Below, piece after piece: positions 1-7,874 of a stretch of 64,000 nucleotides of DNA (the stretch's first letter is position 1; every line of letters starts with the position of its first letter). The notes below the pieces were generated by a model. That model did no database searches. It was not told the DNA's origin and worked only from the letters and a program-made list of their open reading frames with translations. Origin of the DNA: Candidatus Aramenus sulfurataquae (lineage in GTDB: Archaea; Thermoproteota; Thermoprotei_A; Sulfolobales; Sulfolobaceae); contig ASRH01000003.1 of the NCBI GenBank assembly GCA_000565255.1, positions 172,459 through 236,458 on the forward strand, read 5' to 3'. A program made the translations under genes and the position numbers.

Positions 1-1290
1 ACTTCCCTAGCCATTGGTTTCTTCATGTGGGGGGTCATAGCTTCCATAGCACCGTTGTTTTACCCTTCGGTGAACCAAGTCTGGTTCCTGATAGTGCCCA
101 TTGCAGCTCAGCTGGCAGGAGACCTAGGTATATCGGCTCTCTCGGACCTTAAGCTAGGGAGGAAGGGGACTTTCTTCCTCACGATGGCCCTCTATGGCGC
201 TGGGTCCCTCTTGATCTTTGGAGCGTCTACTTTGAGCGTTTACGGCGTGATTCCCTCATCCTCTCCCCTGTTTCTGGGGCTGGTCACCTTGGGGATTATA
301 CTGGGCAACCTAGGGATAGAGGGCGAGGTGCCTACAGCGTTATCTTACGCATCTGAGACAATGCCCTTGAGGCTGAGGGAGACGATGCTGGTGCTTCTGC
401 CGAATTTCGACAACATAGGGGCAATGGTGGCGTCTCTAATAGCCTTGGTGACCTATAACTTAACAGATTCCTACTTAGTGGAGCTAAGGCTCTTGGGACT
501 CTTCGCAATTATCTTAGTTGGCGTGGCCATCTTTGTGAGGTACAGGATCCCAGAGAGCGTTAGGTGGCTGGTGAAGGCTAAGAAGGAGGAGAAAGCTAAG
601 GAGGAACTAAAGAAGTTCTCTCCGGAGGCAATGGAAGAGTACGTAAGGCTGAACAAGAGGACTTCGTTAGCCACTAGGTTCGCCTTCCTTGCAATCATAT
701 CTGTGTCCCAGTACTTAACTTACGGACTCATGGCCTACGTAATAGCCGACTACTACTTCTCTGGGGCCTCAGTTGACCAAGTAATCTTCGTGGCAAACCT
801 GGGTGCTTCGCTTGCTGGGTTCTTGGCTTCTGCCTTGGCGAACAGGATGGCTTCAAGGATCTTCGCGCTGTTCTCCTACTTAGGTGGTGCCTCCACCATG
901 GGACTAATTGTGGGATACGTAATAATTCCCAGCTTGCTGACTTACGCTCTCCCAACGCTCTACGTAATGTTTTACGCTCTTCTTTTCCTCAACATGTTCT
1001 TCAGTGAGTTTGGCTGGGCCGTGAGGACAATATACGAACCTACCTTGATGCCCATAAGGGCAAGGGCCTTTTTCATTGGACTAATAAGGGTGTTCCCAAT
1101 GGTCTCCTACGCCCTCTCCATACAGCTGACCAGTGGGTTCAACGAGCTTCAGTTCGTGATGTATAACCTGGCCCTGTGGCTGTTGGGGGCAGGTGGATCG
1201 CTGATGTGGTTCTTTAAGGGCTACGACGTAAATATGGTTCCAATAGAGCAAACTTCGCAAGAAGACGTCAAAAAAGGCGCTATAACTTAG
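1..1290 (+). CDS. MFS transporter, 5' end cut by the window
   Basis: The reading frame is open from base 1, so the true N-terminus lies upstream; the first in-window ATG is at 25. At least 421 residues remain, rich in hydrophobic helices, with the layout of a major facilitator superfamily carrier. A charged loop near residues 170-215 (many Lys/Glu, beginning RYRIPESVRWL) matches the central cytoplasmic loop of sugar/organic-acid porters. An acidic/Pro motif (GEVP) precedes a helix containing PLRLRET, resembling the ExP..R signature of that family. It probably moves a sugar or organic acid by proton symport across the cytoplasmic membrane; substrate cannot be read from sequence. It converges with the small regulator downstream, overlapping it by 11 bp. 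Confidence 0.85.
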   Translation, partial: TSLAIGFFMWGVIASIAPLFYPSVNQVWFLIVPIAAQLAGDLGISALSDLKLGRKGTFFLTMALYGAGSLLIFGASTLSVYGVIPSSSPLFLGLVTLGIILGNLGIEGEVPTALSYASETMPLRLRETMLVLLPNFDNIGAMVASLIALVTYNLTDSYLVELRLLGLFAIILVGVAIFVRYRIPESVRWLVKAKKEEKAKEELKKFSPEAMEEYVRLNKRTSLATRFAFLAIISVSQYLTYGLMAYVIADYYFSGASVDQVIFVANLGASLAGFLASALANRMASRIFALFSYLGGASTMGLIVGYVIIPSLLTYALPTLYVMFYALLFLNMFFSEFGWAVRTIYEPTLMPIRARAFFIGLIRVFPMVSYALSIQLTSGFNELQFVMYNLALWLLGAGGSLMWFFKGYDVNMVPIEQTSQEDVKKGAIT

Positions 1291-1624
1291 TGTTCCTCAT
1301 AGACTCGGCGCACTTGTGGAGGTCCACCTTTACCTTATCCCATAGGTCCGTAGGCAAAGAGTAGACGTACTTCGGTCTCCCTATCCTAGAGCCCTCAAGT
1401 TTTTTCCTGACGACAAGCCCAAGGTCTATTAACCTCCTCAAGGACGACTCTACCGTGGTCTTGCTGAACCTCATTATACCTGCAAGTTCTTGAGAGGTCA
1501 CAGGCTTCCCTAACTCGTTTAGTTTTATAAAGCACGCCACTTCTGTCTCCGATAGCCTATAACAGCACTTTATGTTGTGCCACTTTTCGTTCTCGTTTTC
1601 ACGATTTAGTAAACTTTCTTCCAT
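1280..1624 (-). CDS. small winged-helix transcriptional regulator
   Basis: About 114 residues from the ATG at 1624; a TTG seven codons upstream (1645) would also be possible, but a TATA-like stretch sits about 26 bp before the ATG. The centre is a winged-helix fold: a helix starting LSETEVACFIKL, a turn with PVTSQELA, and a recognition helix containing SKTTVESSLRRL, followed by a basic wing (RKKLEGSRIGRPKYVYSL). This is the TrmB/MarR-like arrangement common among Sulfolobales regulators, acting on DNA in the cytoplasm. Two adjacent Cys (KCCYR) precede the helix. It converges with the MFS gene and could control it or the GlcDEF unit; that is only inference. Confidence 0.7.
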   Translation of the reverse strand: MEESLLNRENENEKWHNIKCCYRLSETEVACFIKLNELGKPVTSQELAGIMRFSKTTVESSLRRLIDLGLVVRKKLEGSRIGRPKYVYSLPTDLWDKVKVDLHKCAESMRNTKL

Positions 1625-1645
1625 ATGATAATTGAGGATAATCAA

Positions 1646-1656
1646 ACATAAAAAGT
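1646..1656 (-). promoter_or_regulatory. TATA-like element for the winged-helix regulator
   Basis: An A/T stretch reading CTTTTTATG on the minus strand is centred about 26 bp before the ATG at 1624, the spacing expected for a leaderless Sulfolobales transcript. It supports the ATG over the upstream TTG start. Confidence 0.4.
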
Positions 1657-1817
1657 TTTTAAGTTTTTTAGTGAATCTATTTTTATGAATTTTAACTTTG
1701 CACTATCCTAAAATTAAGTTACAGTGGGGAGGAGGAAGGCTCCTGCTGTGGATAGCAAGACTAAAGACGGCTTAGTCTTAGGAAACCCTTTTATTTTTTA
1801 TCCATTAAAGAGATGTT

Positions 1818-2267
1818 GTGAGCTACGCGGAAGTGAGGACTCACACGGCTCTCCACGTGGTCAAGGGGGCCGTGAGGAAAGTCTTGGGGGCGAAGTGGAC
1901 AGCTAGCACCTACGTTGAAGGGCAACACGGGAGGTTAACTGTCCAATTTGAGAGGAAGCCAGAGGACAAGGAAATGGAAGAGGTCTTTCTCCTGGCCAAC
2001 AAGAAGGTCGAGGAAAACTCGCCAGTACTTGTAGAGGAACTGCCCAGAGAGGAGGCTGAGAAAAAATACGGCGACGAGATGTACGACCTCTTTCCAGTTC
2101 CCCCAGAGGTGAAGATCCTAAAGGTTGTCGTCATCCCAGACTGGAACGTCAACGCTTGCAATAAACCCCACACTAAGACTACGGGCGAAGTCGGGAGGAT
2201 CTCCCTAGACCACTGGAGGTTTAGGAACTCCAAGAAGCTCCTCGAGATCTCATTTAACGTAGGGTAG
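1818..2267 (+). CDS. AlaX-like trans-editing protein (alanyl-tRNA editing domain)
   Basis: A 149-residue stand-alone editing domain related to the C-terminal part of alanyl-tRNA synthetase. Such proteins hydrolyse mischarged Ser- or Gly-tRNA(Ala) in the cytoplasm. The zinc-binding signature is complete: His9 and His13 (HTALH) and Cys114 with His118 (CNKPH). The length fits the short AlaX class that lacks the synthetase glycine-rich extension. The start is GTG at 1818; an in-frame stop lies 12 bp upstream and an ATG at 1813 is out of frame and immediately closed. The stop overlaps the next GTG by one base (2267), so it is probably co-transcribed with the FAD dehydrogenase genes, an unexplained but likely incidental pairing. 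Confidence 0.85.
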   Translation: MSYAEVRTHTALHVVKGAVRKVLGAKWTASTYVEGQHGRLTVQFERKPEDKEMEEVFLLANKKVEENSPVLVEELPREEAEKKYGDEMYDLFPVPPEVKILKVVVIPDWNVNACNKPHTKTTGEVGRISLDHWRFRNSKKLLEISFNVG

Positions 2268-3241
2268 TGAAGTTGGACTGGGTAGACAAGCTCTCTAAGG
2301 TAGTTGAAGTCAAAGGAGGTATATCCTCTGGTGACGTCAACACCAAGGTCGAGGTGTATCCTGCAACTTACGAGGAATTCGCAGAGGTAGTGAGGCTGTG
2401 CGCTGAGGAAAAGTTGAAGGCGTACGTACACGGGTTCAATGCCCACCACATAGGCAAAAATGTGTTCGCTGACGTTGGAATATCAACGTTGAGGCTCAAC
2501 AAGGTCATTGAGATTTCCGAGGAGGATTTGTACGTCAAGGTCCAGGCTGGAGCGTCTTTCAGGGAACTTAAAGAGGAGTTAAAGGCCCACAGCCTCACTG
2601 TACCCTTCAACTACGGCGGGAGCGTAGGGGGTTTCGCGTCAACTAATTTACCTTCAGTGTTCACCTCATTGGGGTATCCAAAGGACTGGTTGTTGGGCGC
2701 GATAGTTGTGACAGGACTCGGCGAGGTGGTGAAGAGCGGTTCTACGACCACGAAGTTCTCCTCAGGCTATAAGATATGGAAGGTGCTTTCTGGCTCTCTG
2801 GGGTGGTTGGGGGCATACGCTGAACTCAACGTAAGGCTACTTCCCTATTTCGAGTACCATTTTGAAGAGGTAAAGGATCACGAGAGGGCGTTCAAGGATA
2901 GGGCATTGGGAGTCATTGGCGTTAAGGTTGGGGGAGAAGTGAAGAAGTTTGCAGTGAAGAAGGGTGATGGAGAGAAGTTGGAGATACCGGAGGTATTTGA
3001 CTTCTCCATTCTGACAATCAGAGGTAAGGAGTTTGAGGAAATTGAAGGCGTCAACGCTGACTTTTGCGTCGCCTATTACGGTCTGGGCATAGTGAGGTGT
3101 TTAGGTGGTACTCCACCTAAGGGCAAGAAGTTAGTTAAGGAAAGGGGATGCGAGGGGGACTGCTTTAACGCAAACTACACTTCCCTTAAGCTCTTAAAGA
3201 AGTCCCTAGACCCCGAGGGCGTTTTCTTCGACGTTATCTGA
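2267..3241 (+). CDS. GlcE-like FAD-binding subunit of a 2-hydroxyacid dehydrogenase
   Basis: 324 residues, beginning at a GTG that overlaps the AlaX stop. The N-terminal half matches the PCMH-type FAD-binding fold of FAD_binding_4 oxidases: a strand with VHGFNAHHIG in place of the usual FAD loop and a glycine-rich GSVGGFAS segment, followed by SGYKIWKVLSGSLGWLG. It is shorter than GlcD and resembles the accessory GlcE flavin subunit of glycolate oxidase. In the GlcDEF complex this subunit helps pass electrons from glycolate/lactate to membrane carriers. The next two genes encode GlcD-like and GlcF-like proteins, so the three probably form one complex. Substrate may be glycolate, lactate or another 2-hydroxyacid. 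Confidence 0.8.
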   Translation: MKLDWVDKLSKVVEVKGGISSGDVNTKVEVYPATYEEFAEVVRLCAEEKLKAYVHGFNAHHIGKNVFADVGISTLRLNKVIEISEEDLYVKVQAGASFRELKEELKAHSLTVPFNYGGSVGGFASTNLPSVFTSLGYPKDWLLGAIVVTGLGEVVKSGSTTTKFSSGYKIWKVLSGSLGWLGAYAELNVRLLPYFEYHFEEVKDHERAFKDRALGVIGVKVGGEVKKFAVKKGDGEKLEIPEVFDFSILTIRGKEFEEIEGVNADFCVAYYGLGIVRCLGGTPPKGKKLVKERGCEGDCFNANYTSLKLLKKSLDPEGVFFDVI

Positions 3242-3286
3242 GATGTGAAAGTGTCGATTTTTAAACTGTAAAAACAACTTTGACTA

Positions 3287-4654
3287 GTGATAGAAGAACT
3301 AAGAAAGATAGTGGGTGACAAGTGGGTCATAACTGGGGAGGAGAGGAAGCTATACTCCTTTGACGGGTTCACTGCAGTCTCTGGGGAGCCCTCGGTAGTA
3401 GTCCTTCCCGGGAACGAAGAGGAGGCAGTTGAGGTACTGAGGTACTTGTTTTCGAGGAAGGCGAAAGTGGTTATAAGGGGCAGCGGGACTAGCCTGAGCG
3501 GAGCTACTGTTCCCCTCCAAGGGGAAGTGGTCGTTGCTATGACTAGGCTGAACAAGGTCTACTCAGTGGAGGGGTATGAGATCGAGGTTGGCCCCGGGAT
3601 AGCGAACGCCATGGTCACCAAGAGCGCTCCAAAGGACTTGTTCTACGCCCCAGATCCCTCAAGCTACGTGGTCTCCTCAATAGGCGGTAACGTGTCCCAC
3701 GACTCCGGAGGGATGAGGGTGGTGAAGTACGGCCCAACCTTCAACAGCGTGCTTTCGCTGAAGGTAATACTAACAAATGGGGAGGTAGAGGAGTTTACTC
3801 CTTCCCCTTTCTTCAACCCTACCTCCATTTTCGTGGGGTCTGAGGGTACCCTTGGAGCCATACTGAGGGCAAGGCTTAAGCTAGTGCCAAAACCTAAGGC
3901 AAGAAAGACCATAGTGGGCGTCTTTCAGACAGTGGGCGACGCGTCAAGGGCAGTAGTGGGCATATTCAAGGCGGGAGTGGTTCCTTCAGCCCTTGAGATG
4001 ATGGACAAGACCTCTGTGTCCATAGTAGAGAGGAGCAGGTACAAGGCTGGTCTTCCCCTCGCCCACGTACTCCTCATAGAGTTAGACGAGGACCTAGAGG
4101 AGAGTATAGCCCGAGTAGTCAAGGTAATAAGGGATAACGACGGGGAGTTCTTTGAGCCAGAGGACGACGCACCTTACTGGAACGCTAGGAAGGGGGCGTT
4201 TCCAGCTATGGGCGTAGTGTCAAGGGCATATCTAACGCTTGACTGCAACGTGCCTAGGGCAAAGCTACCCTTGATCCTCTCCAAGGTGGAGGAGATGTCA
4301 AGGAATAAGGGAGTTACAATAGCAAACGTCTTCCACGCGGGGGATGGGAACCTTCATCCCTTAATACCCTTTGATCCCGATGACAAGGCCAGTTTAAGGA
4401 AGGCGATTGAAGTGGGTAGTGAGATAACGGAGTTAGCCATCAGCCTCGGTGGAGTGCCCTCAGGGGAACACGGGATCGGCTTGGAGAAGGTCAAGTTCCT
4501 GGAAAGGTATTACAACGCGACTGACCTCGAGGTCATGGAGAGGATAAGGAAGGCCTTTGACCCTCACGGCCTCCTAAACCCTTGTAAGTCCTTCCTTAAG
4601 GAGAAGTGTCAACCCAAGGATGAGGTGTTTAGGTGGCTATGGGAGTGGGACTAG
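3287..4654 (+). CDS. glcD: GlcD-like FAD-linked oxidase (glycolate/lactate dehydrogenase catalytic subunit)
   Basis: 455 residues, the usual GlcD length. The FAD-binding loop is VIRGSGTSLSGAT near residues 63-76, and a second FAD contact region contains GGNVSHDSGG. The C-terminal catalytic cap carries HAGDGNLHP and PSGEHGIG, both signatures of the VAO/GlcD family, then DPHGLLNPCK at the end. It should oxidise a 2-hydroxyacid to the 2-oxoacid, delivering electrons to FAD. The start is GTG at 3287, 45 bp after the GlcE-like gene. Its last codons overlap the Fe-S gene by 22 bp, evidence of tight translational coupling. Family assignment is firm, substrate is not. Confidence 0.9.
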   Translation: MIEELRKIVGDKWVITGEERKLYSFDGFTAVSGEPSVVVLPGNEEEAVEVLRYLFSRKAKVVIRGSGTSLSGATVPLQGEVVVAMTRLNKVYSVEGYEIEVGPGIANAMVTKSAPKDLFYAPDPSSYVVSSIGGNVSHDSGGMRVVKYGPTFNSVLSLKVILTNGEVEEFTPSPFFNPTSIFVGSEGTLGAILRARLKLVPKPKARKTIVGVFQTVGDASRAVVGIFKAGVVPSALEMMDKTSVSIVERSRYKAGLPLAHVLLIELDEDLEESIARVVKVIRDNDGEFFEPEDDAPYWNARKGAFPAMGVVSRAYLTLDCNVPRAKLPLILSKVEEMSRNKGVTIANVFHAGDGNLHPLIPFDPDDKASLRKAIEVGSEITELAISLGGVPSGEHGIGLEKVKFLERYYNATDLEVMERIRKAFDPHGLLNPCKSFLKEKCQPKDEVFRWLWEWD

Positions 4655-5652
4655 AGCTTGACAAACTAGAGCTGGACAAATGCGTCCACTGCGGTTTCTG
4701 CCTAGAGGTCTGTCCTACTTACGTGATAACTAGGAGCGAAGTCCACTCTCCCAGGGGGAGGATACTGGCGGTTAGGCTGGGGGTAAAGAGCGAGGGTCTT
4801 GAAACGTGCGTGTTTTGCAGAAGGTGTGAAGCGGCATGCCCCAGCGGAGTCGAGTACGGTAAGGCTATCTCTTCTTATAGGAGGGCGGACGCCACTAAGA
4901 AGCTGGCACACAGGATTCTGGAGAACCCCGGCCTACTTTACGCCTCCTTAAAGGTGTACTCTAGGTCTTCCTCCCCCATAGCCTTGAGGATTAAGGAATT
5001 CGTGAAAAGCTACCAACCTCCTCTCCAGTACAAAGACGAAAACGCTGAACTATTGCTCTTCCCAGGATGTCTAAACTCTGTCGTGTACAGAAGCACGGTG
5101 GAGAAGGCCACCAACTACTTGAGGCGGTTCTACAAGGTCGAAGTGTACAACGGTTGCTGTGGCCTTCCTCATTACGCTGAAGGGGAAAAGGAGAGGGCGC
5201 TGAAGATAGCCGAGAAGCTAAGGGAGGCGTTTAAAGGGAAAGTTGTAGTCTCCCTATCGTCAAACTGCACTGCCCACATGAGGGAGATGGGTCTTGATGT
5301 CTTCGACTTCGCAGAGTTCGTGGTGAAGAAAAACCTCCCATTGCCACAAAGGGAGATAACTGTGACAGTCCACGACCCTTGCCATGCGTCCCTCGTTGGA
5401 CTAAACAAGTACACCAGAGAGATGTTGAAGAGGATGGGGGCAAAAATAGTGGAGATGGAAGACCCGTCCTTTGAATGCGGTGCTGGAGGGACTTACTTCA
5501 TCTTCAACCCGGAGCTTTCCCGAAGAATCGCGGAAGAGAAGGGTAGAAAAGTCAAGGCAACTGGCGTTGAGAATATAATATCAACCAATCAAGCTTGCAG
5601 TTTAGCCCTTTCCTTGCACGGAAAAGTGTTCCACGTAGCTGATCTTCTTTAG
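4633..5652 (+). CDS. glcF: GlcF-like iron-sulfur subunit with two [4Fe-4S] motifs and CCG domains
   Basis: 339 residues. Two classical ferredoxin motifs lie at the N-terminus: Cys17/20/23/27 (CVHCGFCLEVCP) and Cys59/62/65/69 (CVFCRRCEAACP). Two CCG-type domains follow; the first has PGC...NGCCGLPH, the second has HDPCHA and ECGAGG. The second motif has a single Cys where the usual form is CCG, so it may bind a cluster or heme-reductase partner differently. By analogy with GlcF it carries electrons from the FAD subunits to the quinone pool or a heterodisulfide-type partner. GTG at 4633 is the longest start; ATG at 4639 is an alternative. It converges with the START-like gene with a 4 bp overlap. 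Confidence 0.85.
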   Translation: MAMGVGLELDKLELDKCVHCGFCLEVCPTYVITRSEVHSPRGRILAVRLGVKSEGLETCVFCRRCEAACPSGVEYGKAISSYRRADATKKLAHRILENPGLLYASLKVYSRSSSPIALRIKEFVKSYQPPLQYKDENAELLLFPGCLNSVVYRSTVEKATNYLRRFYKVEVYNGCCGLPHYAEGEKERALKIAEKLREAFKGKVVVSLSSNCTAHMREMGLDVFDFAEFVVKKNLPLPQREITVTVHDPCHASLVGLNKYTREMLKRMGAKIVEMEDPSFECGAGGTYFIFNPELSRRIAEEKGRKVKATGVENIISTNQACSLALSLHGKVFHVADLL

Positions 5653-6062
5653 ATCTTCCTTTTTATTCTCTCCAGCCTTACTTCCTCGTTTAAGTTTTTG
5701 GCGAAATTCTCTAACCACTTTCTTATAAGGAACGTCCCCGCCAACCTATGCATAAAGCCCTCGAAGTCGAGCTTTATGGATCCGCTCTCGCCTAGGGCAC
5801 TGACGGTGAGCCTACCGCTCCCCTTACCGCCCTTTGCGCTTAGTGTGAAGGCGTAAGTCGCTGAGTTCTCTCCGGTGAAGACGTTTCCGCTAATGGTAAA
5901 AGGCACAACCATGTATTTGCCGTAAGCCACGAACCTACTCCCATTTACCTCTACACTATACACTGGAGGGATCACCTTCGGAATCAAGAACGACGGATCG
6001 GAAACTACTTTTAGGAAAGCGTCGGTCTCATGCGTGAGCCTAAATACAACTTCTATTATCAT
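5649..6062 (-). CDS. START/SRPBCC-fold protein (DUF3211-like)
   Basis: 137 residues without signal peptide or membrane helix. The alternating strand pattern, the N-terminal helix after the first strand (HETDAFLKVVSDPSFL) and the long C-terminal amphipathic helix (GTFLIRKWLENFAKNLNEEV) match small START/SRPBCC domains, and the overall look is that of the Sulfolobales DUF3211 family, one member of which has been described as a lipid- or CoA-binding START-like protein. Ligand is unknown. It ends next to GlcF on the opposite strand and lies 51 bp downstream of the DsrE-like gene in the same orientation, so it may be co-transcribed with the sulfur-carrier genes. Confidence 0.6.
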   Translation of the reverse strand: MIIEVVFRLTHETDAFLKVVSDPSFLIPKVIPPVYSVEVNGSRFVAYGKYMVVPFTISGNVFTGENSATYAFTLSAKGGKGSGRLTVSALGESGSIKLDFEGFMHRLAGTFLIRKWLENFAKNLNEEVRLERIKRKI

Positions 6063-6113
6063 TAAAGTTCACTTGGAATATAAAATAAAAATGTTGCTAT
6101 GAAAGTGTTTTTA

Positions 6114-6491
6114 CTAGACGGATACTATTTGAGCATCCTCGGTGTCCATGGAGAAGCTCGTTATACCCGCTATCTCGTCAACGAGTTCGTTGTAGTCAGC
6201 CTTCGTCAAGTTAAACAGCTTGCTGGCGTAGGAACAGGCATATATCTTGACCTTGTTGGTCTTCTTGGCCTTCTTGAACAGACTTATGTAGTCCTCCTCC
6301 TTTTTCTCAACCATTGCCTTCGACGCTACGTCCTCTGTCTTGACCTCAGGAGTCTTAGTGAACGCTTTTACAGCGTCCATTGTTAGAAAGACGTATACCT
6401 CGTCACCCATGGAAGAGATTATAACTGACGTCATCGCAGCGTAGGCTAGCCTGGAGGCCTCGTTGGAGCCTATGATGATTCCCGTCTTCAT
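6114..6491 (-). CDS. dsrE: DsrE-family sulfur carrier protein
   Basis: 125 residues with the DsrE/DsrF fold: an N-terminal strand (KTGIIIGSN), a helix, the strand EVYVFLTMDAV, and a conserved Cys86 in IYACSYAS at the expected active-site position. In Sulfolobales, DsrE3A and TusA are thiosulfate/persulfide carriers encoded beside the Hdr-like sulfur-oxidation complex. Here the gene immediately upstream is a broken tusA and no hdr genes are present in the window, so this copy has been separated from that context. The frame is intact and may still be functional. It is soluble and cytoplasmic. Confidence 0.85.
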   Translation of the reverse strand: MKTGIIIGSNEASRLAYAAMTSVIISSMGDEVYVFLTMDAVKAFTKTPEVKTEDVASKAMVEKKEEDYISLFKKAKKTNKVKIYACSYASKLFNLTKADYNELVDEIAGITSFSMDTEDAQIVSV

Positions 6492-6497
6492 CCTTTC

Positions 6498-6706
6498 TCA
6501 CTTTTGTAGCACTAGGATGTACTTGTTTCCTCCTGTTTGTCCTCCACTACAGTTAAGTTCTTCTTTGACCAGTCTAGTATGTCTTTCTTGGTTGCCTCGT
6601 CTCCTAGTATTACCTTTACTGCCTCTCCCTTTTCCATCTCGTCTACCACTCCAGATAGTTCCCCTATGGGTCCAGCACACGACGAGCTCGTTAGATCTAA
6701 TTCCTT
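6498..6706 (-). pseudogene. tusA: tusA remnant (frameshifted, start lost)
   Basis: In one minus-strand frame the sequence reads KELDLT-SSSCAGPIGEL and continues through VVDEMEKGEAVKVILGDEA and KKDILDWSKK, a clear TusA sulfurtransferase with the conserved Cys before the AGPI helix. A stop (TAG) sits directly before KELDL, so the initiation codon is missing. Near 6515-6525 the frame runs into a stop while the correct C-terminus (KYILVLQK) is in the neighbouring frame, so one single-base indel is also required. It lies 7 bp upstream of dsrE, the normal tusA-dsrE pairing. An intact TusA-family gene exists at 50142-50396. Confidence 0.8.
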
Positions 6707-6710
6707 CTAA

Positions 6711-6870
6711 AGAGGGTCGTAAGGAAACTGGACACAATAAACAGCGTGTTAGACAAGGTTGAGGAGCTCAACGCCACGGGTGCTCTCGGCGCTACAACGA
6801 ACATGGCATACGCGGCAAAGACCTTGAGGGACATGCTAAATGACGAGGCCCTCGAGCACATATCCGGAAG
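6711..6870 (+). pseudogene. DUF1641-like gene fragment
   Basis: Plus-strand reading gives RVVRKLDTINSVLDKVEEL, then GALGA..NMAYAAKTLRDML and NDEALEHISG with no start codon and no proper end. This looks like part of a DUF1641 helical protein, a family I associate with Hdr-like/TusA sulfur clusters and formate dehydrogenase regions in Sulfolobales. It is wedged, in opposite orientation, between the broken tusA and the truncated etfA, so both its edges are rearrangement joints. The family call is from recognition of the helix pattern only. Confidence 0.5.
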
Positions 6871-7031
6871 TCCACTAGGCCGTCCTCCTCGACCTTGTCC
6901 GCTAGGTAGAGCTTCCTCGTGAAGTTGACCTTCTGGGTGAAGACGCCGACCGTGTCCTCTGTCAAGGACTGGGCCAACGCAGAGGCCATCTTGAAGAACT
7001 GGAGTGCCTCCGAAAACACTACTACCTTCAT
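6867..7031 (-). pseudogene. etfA: etfA 5' fragment (electron transfer flavoprotein alpha, truncated)
   Basis: The first 55 codons read as the N-terminus of an ETF alpha subunit (MKVVVFSEALQFFKMA, then LYLADKVEEDGLVDF), starting 4 bp inside the etfB stop as expected for an etfBA operon. After residue 55 the similarity ends and the frame enters the antisense of the DUF1641-like fragment, closing near 6792. ETF alpha is normally about 300 residues and its C-terminal half binds FAD, so this fragment cannot function. The loss leaves etfB without a partner in this window. Confidence 0.7.
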
Positions 7032-7756
7032 AGTAACCCCTCCGACCTCAGGAGCTCTATTAACTTGTCCACTGCCTTGCCCATATCCCCCTCTTTAATC
7101 ACTACCCTTTTCCTCTTTACCACTATGGGCTTCACGTCCTTCACCTTTACCTTTGTCTCCAAGCTAAAGTTGACTTCCTTCACCGGCTTCTTTGAGGACT
7201 CCATTATCTGCCTGACGCTGGGTATCCTTGGAGTGTTTATTTCTCCACCTACTGAGATCACTGCAGGAAGTTCTCCCTCCACCTTCTCCGAGTAAGACAC
7301 CATGCCCCTCTCAGCAACGAACTTCTTTCCCTCTAGCGAGAAAGACCTTACGTTTGACACAAATGGCATCCCCAGGAGCTCCGCTACGTACCTGGGTACT
7401 CCAGTAGTACCGCTGTCGACTGTCTGCTCCCCGAAAATTATCAAGTCCGGGTTTAGGCCCCTGACGTTCTCGGATATGGCCATGGAGGTGTCGTAGACGT
7501 CGAGGTCGTTAGACTTTACTACTATGACTTCGTCCAAACCCATGGCTAGCGCCTCCCTTATGACCTTCCTGTCTCCAGCCCCTACTGTAATGCCTATAGC
7601 CCTCCCGCCGTTCCTCTCCTTTAGGCTCACCGCCTCTTCGATTGCGTTCTTATCGTAGGTGTTGAGCTTTAATGGGACGTCTAAAAGTAACTTGTCCTCT
7701 GACACCCTAATGAGGGACTCATCAGGGACTACTTTGAAGCCTACAACTATATTCAT
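7028..7756 (-). CDS. etfB: electron transfer flavoprotein beta subunit
   Basis: 242 residues, typical for EtfB/FixA. The N-terminus MNIVVGFKVVPDES and the later GLDEVIVV..ND, EQTVDSGTTGVPRYVAELLG and ISVGGEINTPRIPS segments are the conserved nucleotide-binding and ETF signature regions. EtfB binds AMP and, with EtfA, carries electrons from dehydrogenases to a membrane ETF:quinone oxidoreductase. The frame is intact with an ATG start and a good TATA element upstream, but the downstream etfA has been cut after 55 codons, so unless another etfA exists the protein may be orphaned. Confidence 0.92.
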   Translation of the reverse strand: MNIVVGFKVVPDESLIRVSEDKLLLDVPLKLNTYDKNAIEEAVSLKERNGGRAIGITVGAGDRKVIREALAMGLDEVIVVKSNDLDVYDTSMAISENVRGLNPDLIIFGEQTVDSGTTGVPRYVAELLGMPFVSNVRSFSLEGKKFVAERGMVSYSEKVEGELPAVISVGGEINTPRIPSVRQIMESSKKPVKEVNFSLETKVKVKDVKPIVVKRKRVVIKEGDMGKAVDKLIELLRSEGLL

Positions 7757-7773
7757 AAATTAAGTATATTTTT

Positions 7774-7785
7774 GGTATAAAAAAA
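7774..7785 (-). promoter_or_regulatory. TATA box of etfB
   Basis: GGTATAAAAA on the plus strand (TTTTTATACC on the minus) is centred about 24 bp before the etfB ATG at 7756, the spacing of a leaderless archaeal promoter. Confidence 0.5.
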
Positions 7786-7843
7786 AATAAAGATTATCTA
7801 TGGACGTCCACTTTTGCCAGTTGGACTTGCCCTTTTTAAAAAC

Positions 7844-7852
7844 GCTTATATG
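7844..7852 (+). promoter_or_regulatory. TATA box of the DHA2 transporter gene
   Basis: GCTTATATG is centred about 27 bp before the ATG at 7875, with a purine-rich stretch (AAAAAC) just upstream as a possible TFB element. Confidence 0.5.
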
Positions 7853-7874
7853 TTCGCTAACGAAACAGTAATTT

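Noticed and set aside
6099..6386. Plus-strand ORF opposite the DsrE gene
   Set aside because: It is antisense to the well-supported DsrE frame and shows no domain.
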